Below are positions 18,133 to 27,193 of a DNA stretch of 64,000 bases, one piece after another; the stretch's first letter is position 1, and each line of letters opens with the position of its first letter. The stretch covers positions 62,001 through 126,000 of the forward strand of contig CABYIQ010000003.1 in the NCBI GenBank assembly GCA_902518965.1. Direction: 5' to 3'. This DNA is from an uncultured SAR116 cluster alpha proteobacterium. Lineage in GTDB: Bacteria; Pseudomonadota; Alphaproteobacteria; Puniceispirillales; Puniceispirillaceae. The notes below the pieces were generated by a model. It did not search any database and was not told the DNA's origin. It saw nothing but the letters and a program-made list of their open reading frames with translations. The translations under genes and the position numbers were made by a program.

Positions 18133-18903
18133 CTATCCGAATCGTCCAGTGATATAATCTTCTGTTTTCTGCTCTTTTGGATTTGTGAAAATCGAATCCG
18201 TAGCATCGTACTCAATTAAATCGCCCAAATGAAAAAAGGCAGTGCGTTTCGATACACGGGCAGCCTGCTGCATAGAATGTGTCACAATAATGATAGTATA
18301 CTCAGCAGATAACTCGGACATCAATGCCTCAATTTTTGAAGTGGCAATCGGGTCAAGGGCTGAGCAAGGTTCATCCATCAAAATGACCTGCGGTTCAACA
18401 GCGATTGTGCGCGCAATGCACAAGCGCTGTTGTTGACCGCCAGACAAACCGGTTCCAGAGTCATGAAGTCGATCCTTCACTTCCGCCCACAGGCCAGCTC
18501 TTGTCAAAGCCTTTTCAACAATTTCGTCCAACTGGTCTTTATTGCTAGACAACCCATGGATTTTTGGGCCATAAGCCACATTTTCATAAATTGATTTTGG
18601 AAAGGGATTTGGCTTTTGAAAAACCATGCCCACTTTGGCTCTTAAGGGTACAACATCAACACTAGGAGCGTAGATATCCTCACCATCTACTTTTACCCGG
18701 CCTTCAATGCGGCAGCTGTCAATTGTATCATTCATGCGGTTAATGGTGCGGAGAAAAGTAGACTTTCCGCACCCTGACGGTCCTATAAAGGCAGTAATTG
18801 ACTGCTTTTCGATATCAATGCTGATGTTATTAATTGCACGAGTATCGCCATAATAGACAGATACATCTGCACAATTCACAATGACTTCACCCAGCTCTAG
18901 CAT
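18133..18903 (-). CDS. pstB: Phosphate ABC transporter ATP-binding protein
   Basis: 256 aa. Walker [10 protein letters not shown] near residues 39-47, signature LSGGQQQRL near 154, Walker B VILMDEP near 175, and a switch histidine in [10 protein letters not shown]. The sequence is highly typical of PstB, including [10 protein letters not shown] after Walker A. It powers high-affinity phosphate uptake with PstA and PstC, 14 bp behind pstA. Confidence 0.97.
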   Translation of the reverse strand: MLELGEVIVNCADVSVYYGDTRAINNISIDIEKQSITAFIGPSGCGKSTFLRTINRMNDTIDSCRIEGRVKVDGEDIYAPSVDVVPLRAKVGMVFQKPNPFPKSIYENVAYGPKIHGLSSNKDQLDEIVEKALTRAGLWAEVKDRLHDSGTGLSGGQQQRLCIARTIAVEPQVILMDEPCSALDPIATSKIEALMSELSAEYTIIIVTHSMQQAARVSKRTAFFHLGDLIEYDATDSIFTNPKEQKTEDYITGRFG

Positions 18904-18917
18904 GTCTTACTCCTGAT

Positions 18918-20219
18918 CTACCAGCGGCGTTCTAGCTTTTTACGCAGCCAGATAGCCCCTCCATTCATAATTATCAAAAACAGTAATAATATAATAATTG
19001 CTGAACTCGTTTTTTGAATGAACATGCGTTCAGCAAAATCAGCCCACATGAAAATCTGCACGGGCAAAACTGTACCTGGATCAGTCACACCGCCAGGTAT
19101 GTCCACGATGAAGGCCACCATACCGATCATAAGCAGTGGGGCAGTTTCACCCAGTGCTTGTGCCATGCCAATGATGGTGCCAGTCAACATGCCCGGGATC
19201 GCCAGCGGCACAACATGGTGCATAGTTGCCTGTACTTTGGACGCACCAACGCCTAACGCGCCGTCTCGTATACTAGGCGGCACGGCCTTTATTGCTGCCC
19301 GGCTTGAGATGATAATTGTAGGCAAGGTCATTAAAGCCAAAACCATACCACCGACAAGCGGTATAGAACGTGGCATTCCAAAAATATTGATGAAGATAGC
19401 CAGCCCTAAGATCCCAAATACTACAGAAGGAACCGCTGCGAGGTTATTAATATTGATTTCAATCAGCTCGGTTATTCTGTTTTTGGGTGCAAACTCTTCC
19501 AGATAAACAGCGGTTGCCACCCCAAGTGGAAAGGCGATCACAAAGCAGACCACAAGTGTCAGCAACGAGCCAATAGCTGCTCCTTTAATGCCAGCCATCT
19601 CTGCATTACGTGAGGCACTTCCAAAAAACAAGTAATCTGAAATCTCGTAGCTGACTAGACCGTCAGCCTTCATTTGGTCAAGATAGGCAATCTGCAAATC
19701 AGACAACCGTCTTTGTTTTTCGGGGGTCTGTTTTTTCACAAATCCTCGGAAGTATGAATCAGCATCGTCATCAAGAGCAAATTTTACAGACTGCCTGCTA
19801 TTTAGAAGCTCAGGATTAGCCTGAACGAAAGAGATGAGCCGCAAATCTGAGCCATTTGATACCAGCTTGCGGGCTGCCTTTTTCTCATTTCGCTTCTTTG
19901 CCCCTGTTTTAACCAATATAGCTTCTTGAATAATTTTTTTAGCCTGCCCGTCAAAAAGCGACTGGTCTGAAAGGTCTCCCGCTGGGTCGAGGCGTTCGCG
20001 TTCCAGTTCCACCTCAAGCGTGACATAGTACTGGAAAAAGCCTGGCAGGCCTTTGGACAGAATGGAAGTCATCAAGGTGACCAAAAAAAACAAGGCCATT
20101 ATGATCGCCGCAATACCAAGCAATTTAAACGACCGCTCTTTTCTATGCCTTGCGGTCAAGCTGGCCATGACCATCTGTTCTGTCTTTGTTGAAGGCATAA
20201 GGTGGCTCCGATCACTCAT
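18918..20219 (-). CDS. pstA: Phosphate ABC transporter permease PstA (long form)
   Basis: 433 aa from ATG 20219, which overlaps the pstC stop by 8 nt; an in-frame GTG at 20228 is the alternative. One N-terminal membrane segment (~residues 30-54) is followed by a ~150-residue hydrophilic domain of the DUF3333 type found in alphaproteobacterial PstA, then a typical permease domain of five or six helices. The coupling motif region is DGALGVGASKVQATMHHVVP near residue 320. It forms the membrane channel with PstC. Confidence 0.94.
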   Translation of the reverse strand: MSDRSHLMPSTKTEQMVMASLTARHRKERSFKLLGIAAIIMALFFLVTLMTSILSKGLPGFFQYYVTLEVELERERLDPAGDLSDQSLFDGQAKKIIQEAILVKTGAKKRNEKKAARKLVSNGSDLRLISFVQANPELLNSRQSVKFALDDDADSYFRGFVKKQTPEKQRRLSDLQIAYLDQMKADGLVSYEISDYLFFGSASRNAEMAGIKGAAIGSLLTLVVCFVIAFPLGVATAVYLEEFAPKNRITELIEININNLAAVPSVVFGILGLAIFINIFGMPRSIPLVGGMVLALMTLPTIIISSRAAIKAVPPSIRDGALGVGASKVQATMHHVVPLAIPGMLTGTIIGMAQALGETAPLLMIGMVAFIVDIPGGVTDPGTVLPVQIFMWADFAERMFIQKTSSAIIILLLFLIIMNGGAIWLRKKLERRW

Positions 20220-21597
20220 ATTGTTCACGATATTTCTTCACGATTTGCAAGGCGAAGAAATTCAGAACAAGGGTAATGAAAATAAGGGTCAGGGCCAGCG
20301 CAAAGGCTGACAAGGTCTTGGCAGATTCAAATTCTTGATCACCCACAAGAATGGTCACAATTTGAGCTGTAACGGTTGTAACGGCATCCAGCGGGTTTAC
20401 CGACAAATTGGCGGCAAGCCCTGCGGCCATCACAACAATCATGGTCTCACCAACAGCCCTCGATACAGCCAAAATAATACTGGCGACAATACCCGGGAGG
20501 GCAGCAGGCAAAACCACTCTCTTAATCGTTTCACTCTTCGTTGACCCTAGCCCTAAGGCGGCGTCACGCAGGGATTGGGGTACTGAATTAATCACATCAT
20601 CAGACAGTGATGATACGAAGGGGATAATCATAATGCCCATTACAAATCCTGCCGCTAAAGCTGATTCAGAGGCCACATCAAGGCCCAGTAAACTACCTGT
20701 TTCTCGAAAGAAAGGAGCAATCGTAAGCGCTGCAAAAAATCCATATACAACGGTTGGAACCCCTGCCAGAATTTCCAGCAAAGGTTTAACCGTTCCGCGC
20801 ACCCGCCTTGTTGCATATTCGGATAGATAAATCGCTGCTAGAAGGCCCACAGGTACCGAAACACTCAACGCAATAATTGAAATTAGAAATGTGCCAGCAA
20901 ACAGCGGTATCGACCCATAAGCAGCACGTCCTTCCTGGCCCGAACCGGCGCGTGCCGCTCCTTCAAATTCTGGGTTCCACACTGTCCCAGTCAGAAATTC
21001 AAGTGGCGGAATTAGCCTGAAAAACCTGATAGATTCAAAAATTACAGAAAATACAATACCGATTGTTGTGATGATGGCAATCACAGAACAGACAGCTAAA
21101 CCTGCCAACAATAGCACTTCAACTGAATTTCTTGCCCTAAATTCTGGCTTTATTAAACTGACGCCATAGAGCCCACCCAAGAGGGATATCGCTACAGCTA
21201 CTAAAGAAATTATGAGGTTAGATATACCCTGCCAGCTCGTCAATTTTTCAGCCGACTCTAAAATCCATATGTCAGGTTGACCTACAACAATGCCATTCGA
21301 AATATTTTTGATTTGAGCGAGGAGGATGAGTACGGTTTGCCTTCCTTCAATCTCCAGATCTGAAGGGAATTGACTAACCAGCATTTGGTTGAAAACAAGA
21401 ACATCAAATGCTACCCACAAACTTAGTAATATCAGAGCAGGAGCGATCGCTAATATCGCCGGAAAACTACCATAATAAAATACAAGGGAATGCGGCCGAG
21501 ATGCTGTTGAGTTGCACAAGCTTACAACTCTACTTTTGCCAAAAAAATAAAATGAGAGGCCTATGATCAGTATCGTTAAAGCTATTACTTCGACCAT
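20212..21597 (-). CDS. pstC: Phosphate ABC transporter permease PstC (long form)
   Basis: 461 aa from ATG 21597, which has GGGAGG at ideal distance; an upstream TTG at 21624 falls inside a terminator-like hairpin and is rejected. The long N-terminal part holds extra membrane segments and a hydrophilic insert, as in other alphaproteobacterial PstC, followed by the permease domain with DAALGLGSTKSETIKRVVLP as coupling motif. It pairs with PstA; the 8-nt overlap couples their translation. Confidence 0.94.
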   Translation of the reverse strand: MVEVIALTILIIGLSFYFFGKSRVVSLCNSTASRPHSLVFYYGSFPAILAIAPALILLSLWVAFDVLVFNQMLVSQFPSDLEIEGRQTVLILLAQIKNISNGIVVGQPDIWILESAEKLTSWQGISNLIISLVAVAISLLGGLYGVSLIKPEFRARNSVEVLLLAGLAVCSVIAIITTIGIVFSVIFESIRFFRLIPPLEFLTGTVWNPEFEGAARAGSGQEGRAAYGSIPLFAGTFLISIIALSVSVPVGLLAAIYLSEYATRRVRGTVKPLLEILAGVPTVVYGFFAALTIAPFFRETGSLLGLDVASESALAAGFVMGIMIIPFVSSLSDDVINSVPQSLRDAALGLGSTKSETIKRVVLPAALPGIVASIILAVSRAVGETMIVVMAAGLAANLSVNPLDAVTTVTAQIVTILVGDQEFESAKTLSAFALALTLIFITLVLNFFALQIVKKYREQYE

Positions 21598-21607
21598 AAA
21601 TCCTCCC

Positions 21608-21643
21608 AAAAAAAGGACGTCCAATATTTCCCTATAGACGTCC
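21608..21643 (-). terminator. Attenuating terminator between pstS and pstC
   Basis: On the minus strand GGACGTC (21643-21637), a 15-nt loop, GACGTCC (21621-21615) and then seven U (21614-21608): a textbook intrinsic terminator. It sits 16 bp past the pstS stop and runs directly into the pstC ribosome site. Partial read-through would give excess PstS over the membrane parts, as periplasmic binding proteins need. Confidence 0.75.
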
Positions 21644-21658
21644 TTCCGAAGTGTATAT

Positions 21659-22720
21659 TTATTTCTTCAGCATGTCAGCTGTCAGCTTTGGCAAATCTGT
21701 CATTGCCTTAGCATATGAAGCACGCTCTGCTTCTGGCATTGGAACCATGCCAGCATCGGCTAAAATGCCATCAGGACCCCAATTTTTTGTCCAAGTTTTC
21801 ATGTATTCATCCATACCAGGCACAACACCAACGTGGGCATGCTTTACATAGAACCACAATGAACGTGAAATCGCATAATCACCGCTTGCGATCAACTCAA
21901 ACGTAGCTGGCGTTCCGTCAACAATGGCGCTCTGCAATGTATCTGTGTTCTGGTCAAGATAAGAGAAACCAAAAATGCCATAAGCATTCGGGTCTTCCTG
22001 CAGTTTTTGAACGATCAGGTTATCCTGTTCACCTGCTTCAATGTAAGCGCCGTCAGTGCGCATTGCGCGACACTTTTTACCCTTTTTATCACCACGTGCT
22101 GCAGATGCTTTCTTAGCAATCGGTTCTTTGCCGCAATAGGCTTTTTGGTTCACCATCTCAGCAAATGATGCTCGTGTACCTGACGTTGTTGGCGGACCAT
22201 ATACGCGGATGTCAATATTTGGATATTTTGGGTTGATATCACTCCATTTCTTAAATGGGTTAGGTATCCACGCGTCGCAGTTGAAGTTGCGTCCAGACCC
22301 CTCATAGCAAGCAGGCACTTCTGCAGTAAGCGCCATACCTAGGTCGGCCTTAGTAATTAAAAGTGAATAACCTTCGAGCGAATTTGCAACAGCAATACCG
22401 TCATATCCAACTTTGATTTCAGTCAAGTCCACACCATTTTTATCACAGAATTCCAACTCGGAAGCCTTCATCCGTGACGAAGCATTACCAATATCGATGA
22501 ACTGGGTACCAATACCTTCACACACACCCTTTTTACCCACTGATGAGCCGCCTGATTCGACAACGGGTGTTTTAAACTTTGGGTTCTTGCCCATTTCCTC
22601 TGCAATTATGGTCGCAAAGGGCAAAACTGTTGATGAACCAGCTAAAGATAGCTGATCCCGTGCTTGCGCACTGCTTGTAATTAAGCCAGCAGCAAAAATT
22701 GCTAACAATAACTTCCTCAT
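21659..22720 (-). CDS. pstS: Periplasmic phosphate-binding protein PstS
   Basis: 353 aa. Signal peptide MRKLLLAIFAAGLITSSAQA, then the PstS N-terminus with LSLAGSSTVLPFA and ESGGSSVGKKG forming phosphate-binding loops, and GPPTTSGTRASF in the middle. It belongs to the larger alphaproteobacterial PstS type. First gene of the leftward pst operon, under a double Pho box at 22771-22810 and followed by an attenuator. Confidence 0.95.
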   Translation of the reverse strand: MRKLLLAIFAAGLITSSAQARDQLSLAGSSTVLPFATIIAEEMGKNPKFKTPVVESGGSSVGKKGVCEGIGTQFIDIGNASSRMKASELEFCDKNGVDLTEIKVGYDGIAVANSLEGYSLLITKADLGMALTAEVPACYEGSGRNFNCDAWIPNPFKKWSDINPKYPNIDIRVYGPPTTSGTRASFAEMVNQKAYCGKEPIAKKASAARGDKKGKKCRAMRTDGAYIEAGEQDNLIVQKLQEDPNAYGIFGFSYLDQNTDTLQSAIVDGTPATFELIASGDYAISRSLWFYVKHAHVGVVPGMDEYMKTWTKNWGPDGILADAGMVPMPEAERASYAKAMTDLPKLTADMLKK

Positions 22721-22770
22721 GATTTTCTCCTCGAAAGTAAATTTTTGTTAAAGCAAACTGCAAAACGGTC

Positions 22771-22810
22771 ATGACAGAGTTATGACAAAAAGATTACAGA
22801 TTTATTACAG
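22771..22810 (-). promoter_or_regulatory. Double Pho box (four 7-mers, exact 11-bp period) upstream of pstS
   Basis: On the minus strand the four units are CTGTAAT, CTGTAAT, TTGTCAT and CTGTCAT, each separated by four bases, at 22810-22804, 22799-22793, 22788-22782 and 22777-22771. This is two adjacent PhoB dimer sites ending about 50 bp before the pstS start. It is the strongest regulatory signal in the window. Confidence 0.9.
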
Positions 22811-22915
22811 TCATTAAATGAATTTAATTTTGACAAATGCTTTAAATTAATCGAATTGAAAATAAGAATAGAGCATGGAGCCTCTTAAAAATTCTGTTTC
22901 AAACTATCGATTTAA

Positions 22916-22933
22916 TTGTCATAAATTTGTAAT
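22916..22933 (+). promoter_or_regulatory. Pho box upstream of phoB
   Basis: TTGTCAT AAAT TTGTAAT with 11-bp spacing, 79 bp before the phoB start on the plus strand. It implies PhoB autoregulation from the intergenic region shared with pstS. Confidence 0.75.
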
Positions 22934-23011
22934 AAATGAGTGACACAAAAGTGTAATGGACAAACGGTAAAAAGAAAAGATTCATACTAAGACTGTGTTT
23001 GTGAGAACATT

Positions 23012-23779
23012 ATGAATCTGTTGGATGAAGAGCTCTTAGCTGACCCAAAAAACTTTGCAATTAATTACTCTGCTATGGAAAATACTACAGTTTTAATAAT
23101 CGAAGATAGTTCGGAAATACAGACACTTCTGGAATACAACTTCCAGAATGCTGGTTACAAAGTGGTAATGGCTTGTGATGGTGACGAAGGATTAAACCTA
23201 GCCGAAGAAATACACCCTGACGTCATTATTCTAGACTGGATGATGCCCCTGATGTCTGGAATTGAGGTTTTACAAAAATTACGTAACCGCGAGACAACTA
23301 GAGAAACTCCAATCATAATGTTAACTGCAAAAGCCGAAGAACATGACAGATTGACAGGGCTGGATAGGGGAGCCGATGATTACGTTGTTAAGCCTTTCAG
23401 TCCTGCTGAATTGATTGCCCGAACTGGAGCGTTATTACGCCGAACCTCAGGAGGAAGACAGCAACAGCTCAACTGCGCCGACCTCGAAATGGACTTGTTA
23501 ACAAAAAAAGTCAAACGGGCAGGAAAAGAGATTAAACTCGGCCCAAAAGAATTTATGCTGTTAGAGCATTTTTTGCGAAATCAAGAGCGTGTCTACTCCC
23601 GACAACAATTGCTAGACCAAGTATGGGGTCATGATGTGTATATCGAAGATAGGACAATAGATGTTCACATTAGACGCTTACGCAAAGCAATCAATGTCAC
23701 AAATACGGGCGATCTTATTCGCACCGTGCGCTCGATGGGTTATGCACTGGAAGAGCCAAACAGAGAGATTGTCAGTTGA
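23012..23779 (+). CDS. phoB: Phosphate regulon response regulator PhoB
   Basis: 255 aa. Receiver domain with acidic pair ED at residues 31-32, phospho-acceptor Asp75 in LDWMMPLMSG, and KPFSP as switch lysine; OmpR-type winged helix at the C-terminus (SRQQLLDQVWGHDVYIEDRT, RRLRKAIN). The start at 23012 gives a 21-residue extension before the usual MENTTVLIIEDSS; ATG 23075 would restore normal length but has no ribosome site. It binds Pho boxes. The partner kinase PhoR is not adjacent, unlike the common phoB-phoR arrangement. Confidence 0.93.
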   Translation: MNLLDEELLADPKNFAINYSAMENTTVLIIEDSSEIQTLLEYNFQNAGYKVVMACDGDEGLNLAEEIHPDVIILDWMMPLMSGIEVLQKLRNRETTRETPIIMLTAKAEEHDRLTGLDRGADDYVVKPFSPAELIARTGALLRRTSGGRQQQLNCADLEMDLLTKKVKRAGKEIKLGPKEFMLLEHFLRNQERVYSRQQLLDQVWGHDVYIEDRTIDVHIRRLRKAINVTNTGDLIRTVRSMGYALEEPNREIVS

Positions 23780-24057
23780 ACCAATTAGCTTCAGAGATTC
23801 AAGCTTAGGCAAATCTGAACCCTGCCACGATGCGTGTCTTACGAAGACTCATCCACACACGATATGCACTTCTCTAGAATGGAAAATGAATGTTCATACC
23901 CAGTTTGGATACTTAACCGCTCACAAAAAATAAAATGGCGATAAGTTTTGGCATACTTTTAGGGAAAACATTAAGTAAAGTGTATCTCTACAAAATTGGC
24001 CTAAAAATTGTTGGCGAACGGGAGCCATGATTTTCACAGAGTGAGAATACAACGCAC

Positions 24058-25947
24058 ATGACTAGCTATTCACCCATCAATGTTAAACACCTTAGCCAAT
24101 CTGGGCTTCTGCAAAAACATAAGTTGCAAACCTTTTGCATTGATGTTGATACGCTTCTAAAGAGACATTATTCACCTTTTTTGACATGGCCAAGCTGGTT
24201 TCAGCGTCTTGTTAGCTGGCTGCTACGCCTCATTATTTGGCAAGATACGGTGAACAAGTTTCTGTCTGAAAATAGTCACCTTCAATCCTTTGACTTTATT
24301 GAGAAGGCCTTTGATCAGCTGTGTTTTAACTATCATTTTAATGCGCAAGATCTAGAAAATATTCCAGCAAAAGGCGGCGTGATCATTTTCGCCAACCATC
24401 CCCTCGGGGCGTTAGACGGTTTAAGCTTGCTTCACCTAGTATCGCTGGTGCGCAGAGATGTAAAAATCGTTGCCAATCAACTTCTGTCCAATATTACTCC
24501 CTTAGCTCCCTTATTATTGCCAGTTGATAATTTGAAGGGGGATAGCCGAAAACAAGATCTCGTCAATATCGCTCGGGCTTTAGAGGCCGACCAGGCAGTG
24601 ATTTTTTTTCCTGCCGGTGAGGTTTCGCGCTTATCACCAAAGGGTATTCAGGATAAAGATTGGGATGCTGGTTTTCTACGCTTCTCTGAACGGCTTAATC
24701 TGCCCATGATGCCAATTTATATAAAAGCGCGTAACTCTGGTCTTTTTTATTCAATCGCTCGGTTCAGCTCCACAGCCTCAATGTTACTGCTACCTTTGGA
24801 GATGATACGCTATTCTGGTAGATTTCAATTTTTTACGTCTCCTGTTATCACACCTGAACAGCTAGCACCTCTAACATTATCGCGTAAAGAGAAGGTTAAG
24901 CTGCTGCGCAAACACCTCTATCAATTACCTAAAAACAAACCCCCTATATTTACGACCAAAAAAAGCTTGATACACCCACAAAGCCGCCAATCCCTGCGCC
25001 TTGAGTTAAAGTCTGCGGAAAAGTTGGGCAGCACCTTAGACGGCAAAAGCATTCTTCTATTCACTCCGCATAGAGATAGCGTAGTTTTGGATGAATTAGG
25101 GCGCCTTCGTGAAGAAGCGTTTCGAGCTGTGGGCGAAGGAACCGGACACAAAAAGGATACAGACCTTTATGATGCATATTATCGTCATATCATAGTATGG
25201 GATGATGACTTGTTGGAAATTGCTGGAGCTTACCGTTTAGGTGAGGTGTGGAAATGGTGCAAACAGGATGAAAGCTGCTTTGTAGATTCGAAACACCATT
25301 TTCATAGACCATCGCAAGGACTTTATTCAGAAAGCTTGTTTAAATTTCGTGATGGGTCAGAAAATGGAATTGCTAACAATATTAGTGAGGTAATGGAAGC
25401 TGGACTTGAGCTTGGTCGCAGTTTTGTTCAGCCTCAATTTTGGGGTAAGCGTAGTCTCGATTATTTGTGGCAGGGGATAGGTGCGTATATCGCGCGACAC
25501 CCCAAAGTGCGCTATTTATTCGGTCCTGTGTCTTTATCTGCTAGCTTGCCAGCACGTGCACGCGATATGTTGGTGTGGTACTATCAAAATTACTATCCTG
25601 AAAGCCACTTTACAGCTGAGCCAAGAGCTGGCTTCAAACTTTCCACAAGCGCGATAGCAGAAATGGAAAAACTGATGGATGGGGATGACCCACAAAAGGA
25701 TTATGCTAATTTGCGAGACCAATTAAGCCATATGCAGATGCGTGTTCCAACCCTGTACAAGCAGTATTCTGAACTATGCCATTATGGCGGGGTAAGTTTT
25801 TCTGCGTTTAACGTCGACTCAGACTTTTCAATGTGTCTAGACTCATTTGTAATGGTCGATCTGAAGAAGCTTAAACCTGCAAAATATGCCCGTTATGTTG
25901 AACCTTATTTATCATTTGATACTGCGCCAAAAACAAAATTAAATTGA
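24058..25947 (+). CDS. olsF: OlsF-like bifunctional ornithine lipid synthase (PlsC-type acyltransferase + OlsB-type N-acyltransferase)
   Basis: 629 aa, two domains. Residues ~75-300 form a PlsC-like O-acyltransferase: NHPLGALDG supplies the HX4D catalytic motif near residue 112 and FFPAGEVSRL resembles the acceptor motif near 185. Residues ~315-600 match the hemolysin/OlsB GNAT-type N-acyltransferase (LRLELKSAEKLGSTLDGKS, LGRLREEAFRAVGEGTG, YFLFGPVSLS-like stretch). OlsF makes ornithine lipid, a phosphorus-free membrane lipid, from ornithine by two acylations. Its position after phoB fits phosphate-starvation lipid replacement, although no clear Pho box precedes it. Domain order matches known OlsF proteins of ~600 aa. 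Confidence 0.8.
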   Translation: MTSYSPINVKHLSQSGLLQKHKLQTFCIDVDTLLKRHYSPFLTWPSWFQRLVSWLLRLIIWQDTVNKFLSENSHLQSFDFIEKAFDQLCFNYHFNAQDLENIPAKGGVIIFANHPLGALDGLSLLHLVSLVRRDVKIVANQLLSNITPLAPLLLPVDNLKGDSRKQDLVNIARALEADQAVIFFPAGEVSRLSPKGIQDKDWDAGFLRFSERLNLPMMPIYIKARNSGLFYSIARFSSTASMLLLPLEMIRYSGRFQFFTSPVITPEQLAPLTLSRKEKVKLLRKHLYQLPKNKPPIFTTKKSLIHPQSRQSLRLELKSAEKLGSTLDGKSILLFTPHRDSVVLDELGRLREEAFRAVGEGTGHKKDTDLYDAYYRHIIVWDDDLLEIAGAYRLGEVWKWCKQDESCFVDSKHHFHRPSQGLYSESLFKFRDGSENGIANNISEVMEAGLELGRSFVQPQFWGKRSLDYLWQGIGAYIARHPKVRYLFGPVSLSASLPARARDMLVWYYQNYYPESHFTAEPRAGFKLSTSAIAEMEKLMDGDDPQKDYANLRDQLSHMQMRVPTLYKQYSELCHYGGVSFSAFNVDSDFSMCLDSFVMVDLKKLKPAKYARYVEPYLSFDTAPKTKLN

Positions 25948-26316
25948 TCTCATTAATTACACATTCAAGACTAGAGGCACGAATGATTATGCCCACTGTT
26001 CTCATCTCATCTATCTCTACGAGCAGCATCCACCCTTTCTTTACACGGTTGGCTGGGAGATAGCTCCAAAGAGTTTGCATAACTTTTGGCCCCACAAAAC
26101 TTAATCAGTGGGTCTGGAGGTTGAGGGTCAGAAAAGGAGGGTCAACAACCTGTTATCCTGCGTCGCTGAGCATCAGGACGCTCTTTGAGATGTGGTCGAT
26201 GACATCTTTTTGAATTAGAAACCCCTTCTTGCATTGTAAAGAGGGCGGTGATTGCAGGGGTTACTAGAATTGAAAAACAGGGCGGCCCGAGTTCGGGGGG
26301 ACGACGACCCTGTGTT
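25948..26316. other. Intergenic region with a GC-rich structured stretch
   Basis: No gene is supported. A GC-rich island at about 26260-26320 stands out: ACAGGG and CCCTGT form an outer 6-bp stem around 26275-26312, enclosing CCCG-AACT-CGGG. A minus-strand frame through here (26142-26369) has odd composition and overlaps the SnoaL-like gene, so it is rejected as coding. Confidence 0.35.
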
Positions 26317-26655
26317 TTAGGTAGCAGGACCTCTGACATGCTGGACGTATTTAATTTTTTCACCCTCAATGTTCATACAAAAAAGAAAAACCTGAGGCAC
26401 TCCATTAATATTTCCGGCACCCTTCCAAACCACGATTTCATCATTTTCATACACTATTTCAGACGAATAATCTTCATTATCATTTTTTATATAATCGAGC
26501 CATTCCTCTTTACCTCTGGATTGATTGCCAAGGCTAGATTTAGCCAGTGACGTCCAAATTAAGTCATCACTCATTGCATCAGCTAATTCAGTTGGAATCT
26601 CGCCACTTAAATGACCTTTTCTCAAATTATCTATAAATTTCTGACCAAATGTCAT
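26317..26655 (-). CDS. SnoaL/NTF2-like protein
   Basis: 112 aa. A cone-shaped NTF2-like fold is suggested by an N-terminal helix (GQKFIDNLRKG), a segment like AMSDDLIWTSLAKS, the helix GKEEWLDYI, and alternating strands (EIVYENDEIVVWKGAGN, QVFLFCMNIEGEKI) that end YVQHVRG. Members include polyketide cyclases, dehydratases and many orphan proteins; no specific function can be given. Very strong ribosome site GGAGGTGAG before ATG 26655. Confidence 0.6.
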   Translation of the reverse strand: MTFGQKFIDNLRKGHLSGEIPTELADAMSDDLIWTSLAKSSLGNQSRGKEEWLDYIKNDNEDYSSEIVYENDEIVVWKGAGNINGVPQVFLFCMNIEGEKIKYVQHVRGPAT

Positions 26656-26840
26656 CGCTCACCTCCGTCAAAATAAAGATAAACGATGGGCGATGAGCGT
26701 TAATAAATCGTGACGAAATTTTTAAATCTTTATTACGAAAAATTGCAAATTCACAACTCCTCAAGCACACGAATGGAGTAGGTTTGCGATAAGGCACTTT
26801 GAATGAGGCTGCTTGTACGTTTCTAAAATAATAAAGAGTG

Positions 26841-26892
26841 AACCCGTGCCGTTATTGTTTGTGGTTGCAATAACATAGACGTGGCACGGGTT
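26841..26892. other. Long two-stage hairpin, possible small RNA or terminator
   Basis: AACCCGTGCC (26841-26850) pairs perfectly with GGCACGGGTT (26883-26892), and GTTATTG (26851-26857) with CAATAAC (26868-26874); only eight bases on one side are unpaired. A short T-run (ACTTTTCC) follows on the plus strand. No plus-strand gene ends just before it, so a free-standing RNA is possible. Confidence 0.55.
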
Positions 26893-26952
26893 ACTTTTCC
26901 TTGCTTGCAACTTCCATGCCTCGCTGTTCATTCAGTGGAGCTTTTTTCCTCA

Positions 26953-26984
26953 AAATGAGCATGGGAAAGAGCTGCTGTCATAAG
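26953..26984 (+). pseudogene. 3' remnant of a duplicated copy of the 27194-27442 gene
   Basis: The 32-bp stretch reads NEHGKELLS-stop in frame and closely matches the end of the downstream gene (NEYGNERLS-stop) at the DNA level, including GCTGTCATAAGA across the stop. The following ~100 bp also resembles the sequence after the intact gene, and each copy ends in an intrinsic terminator. The rest of the upstream gene copy is missing or unrecognisable. Confidence 0.55.
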
Positions 26985-27043
26985 ATTTACACAAAACTCT
27001 AGTATTCGCTTACCATCACTAGTTTTCCCGTGATAATCAAAAG

Positions 27044-27085
27044 CCTCGCAGTGTATTCCTCCAGACAAAAACTGCGAGGTTTTTT
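27044..27085 (+). terminator. Intrinsic terminator (upstream duplicate)
   Basis: CCTCGCAGT (27044-27052) pairs with ACTGCGAGG (27071-27079), 18-nt loop, followed by six T. It corresponds in position to the terminator after the intact gene at 27501-27542, although the stem sequences differ. Confidence 0.8.
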
Positions 27086-27193
27086 CTTTCATCGAGTTAA
27101 GGTTTTATGAAATTTAAATCCCTGTCAAAAATATGAAATGGTTCCTTACTAACAGAAAGGCATCACAACGTTTACAACGAAGGAGTCGCAAGA

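Noticed and set aside
19018-19506. Plus-strand frame of 162 codons opposite pstA
   Set aside because: Antisense shadow of pstA with low-complexity composition.
26142-26369. Minus-strand frame of 75 codons over the GC-rich island
   Set aside because: Overlaps the well-supported SnoaL-like gene end, has a Pro/Arg/His-heavy composition unlike neighbours and no ribosome site; more likely a structural or non-coding stretch.
26970-26990. CTGTCAT as a Pho half-site
   Set aside because: It is the end of the decayed small-gene copy (GCTGTCATAAGA spans the stop) and recurs in the intact gene for that reason; no second unit at 11 bp.
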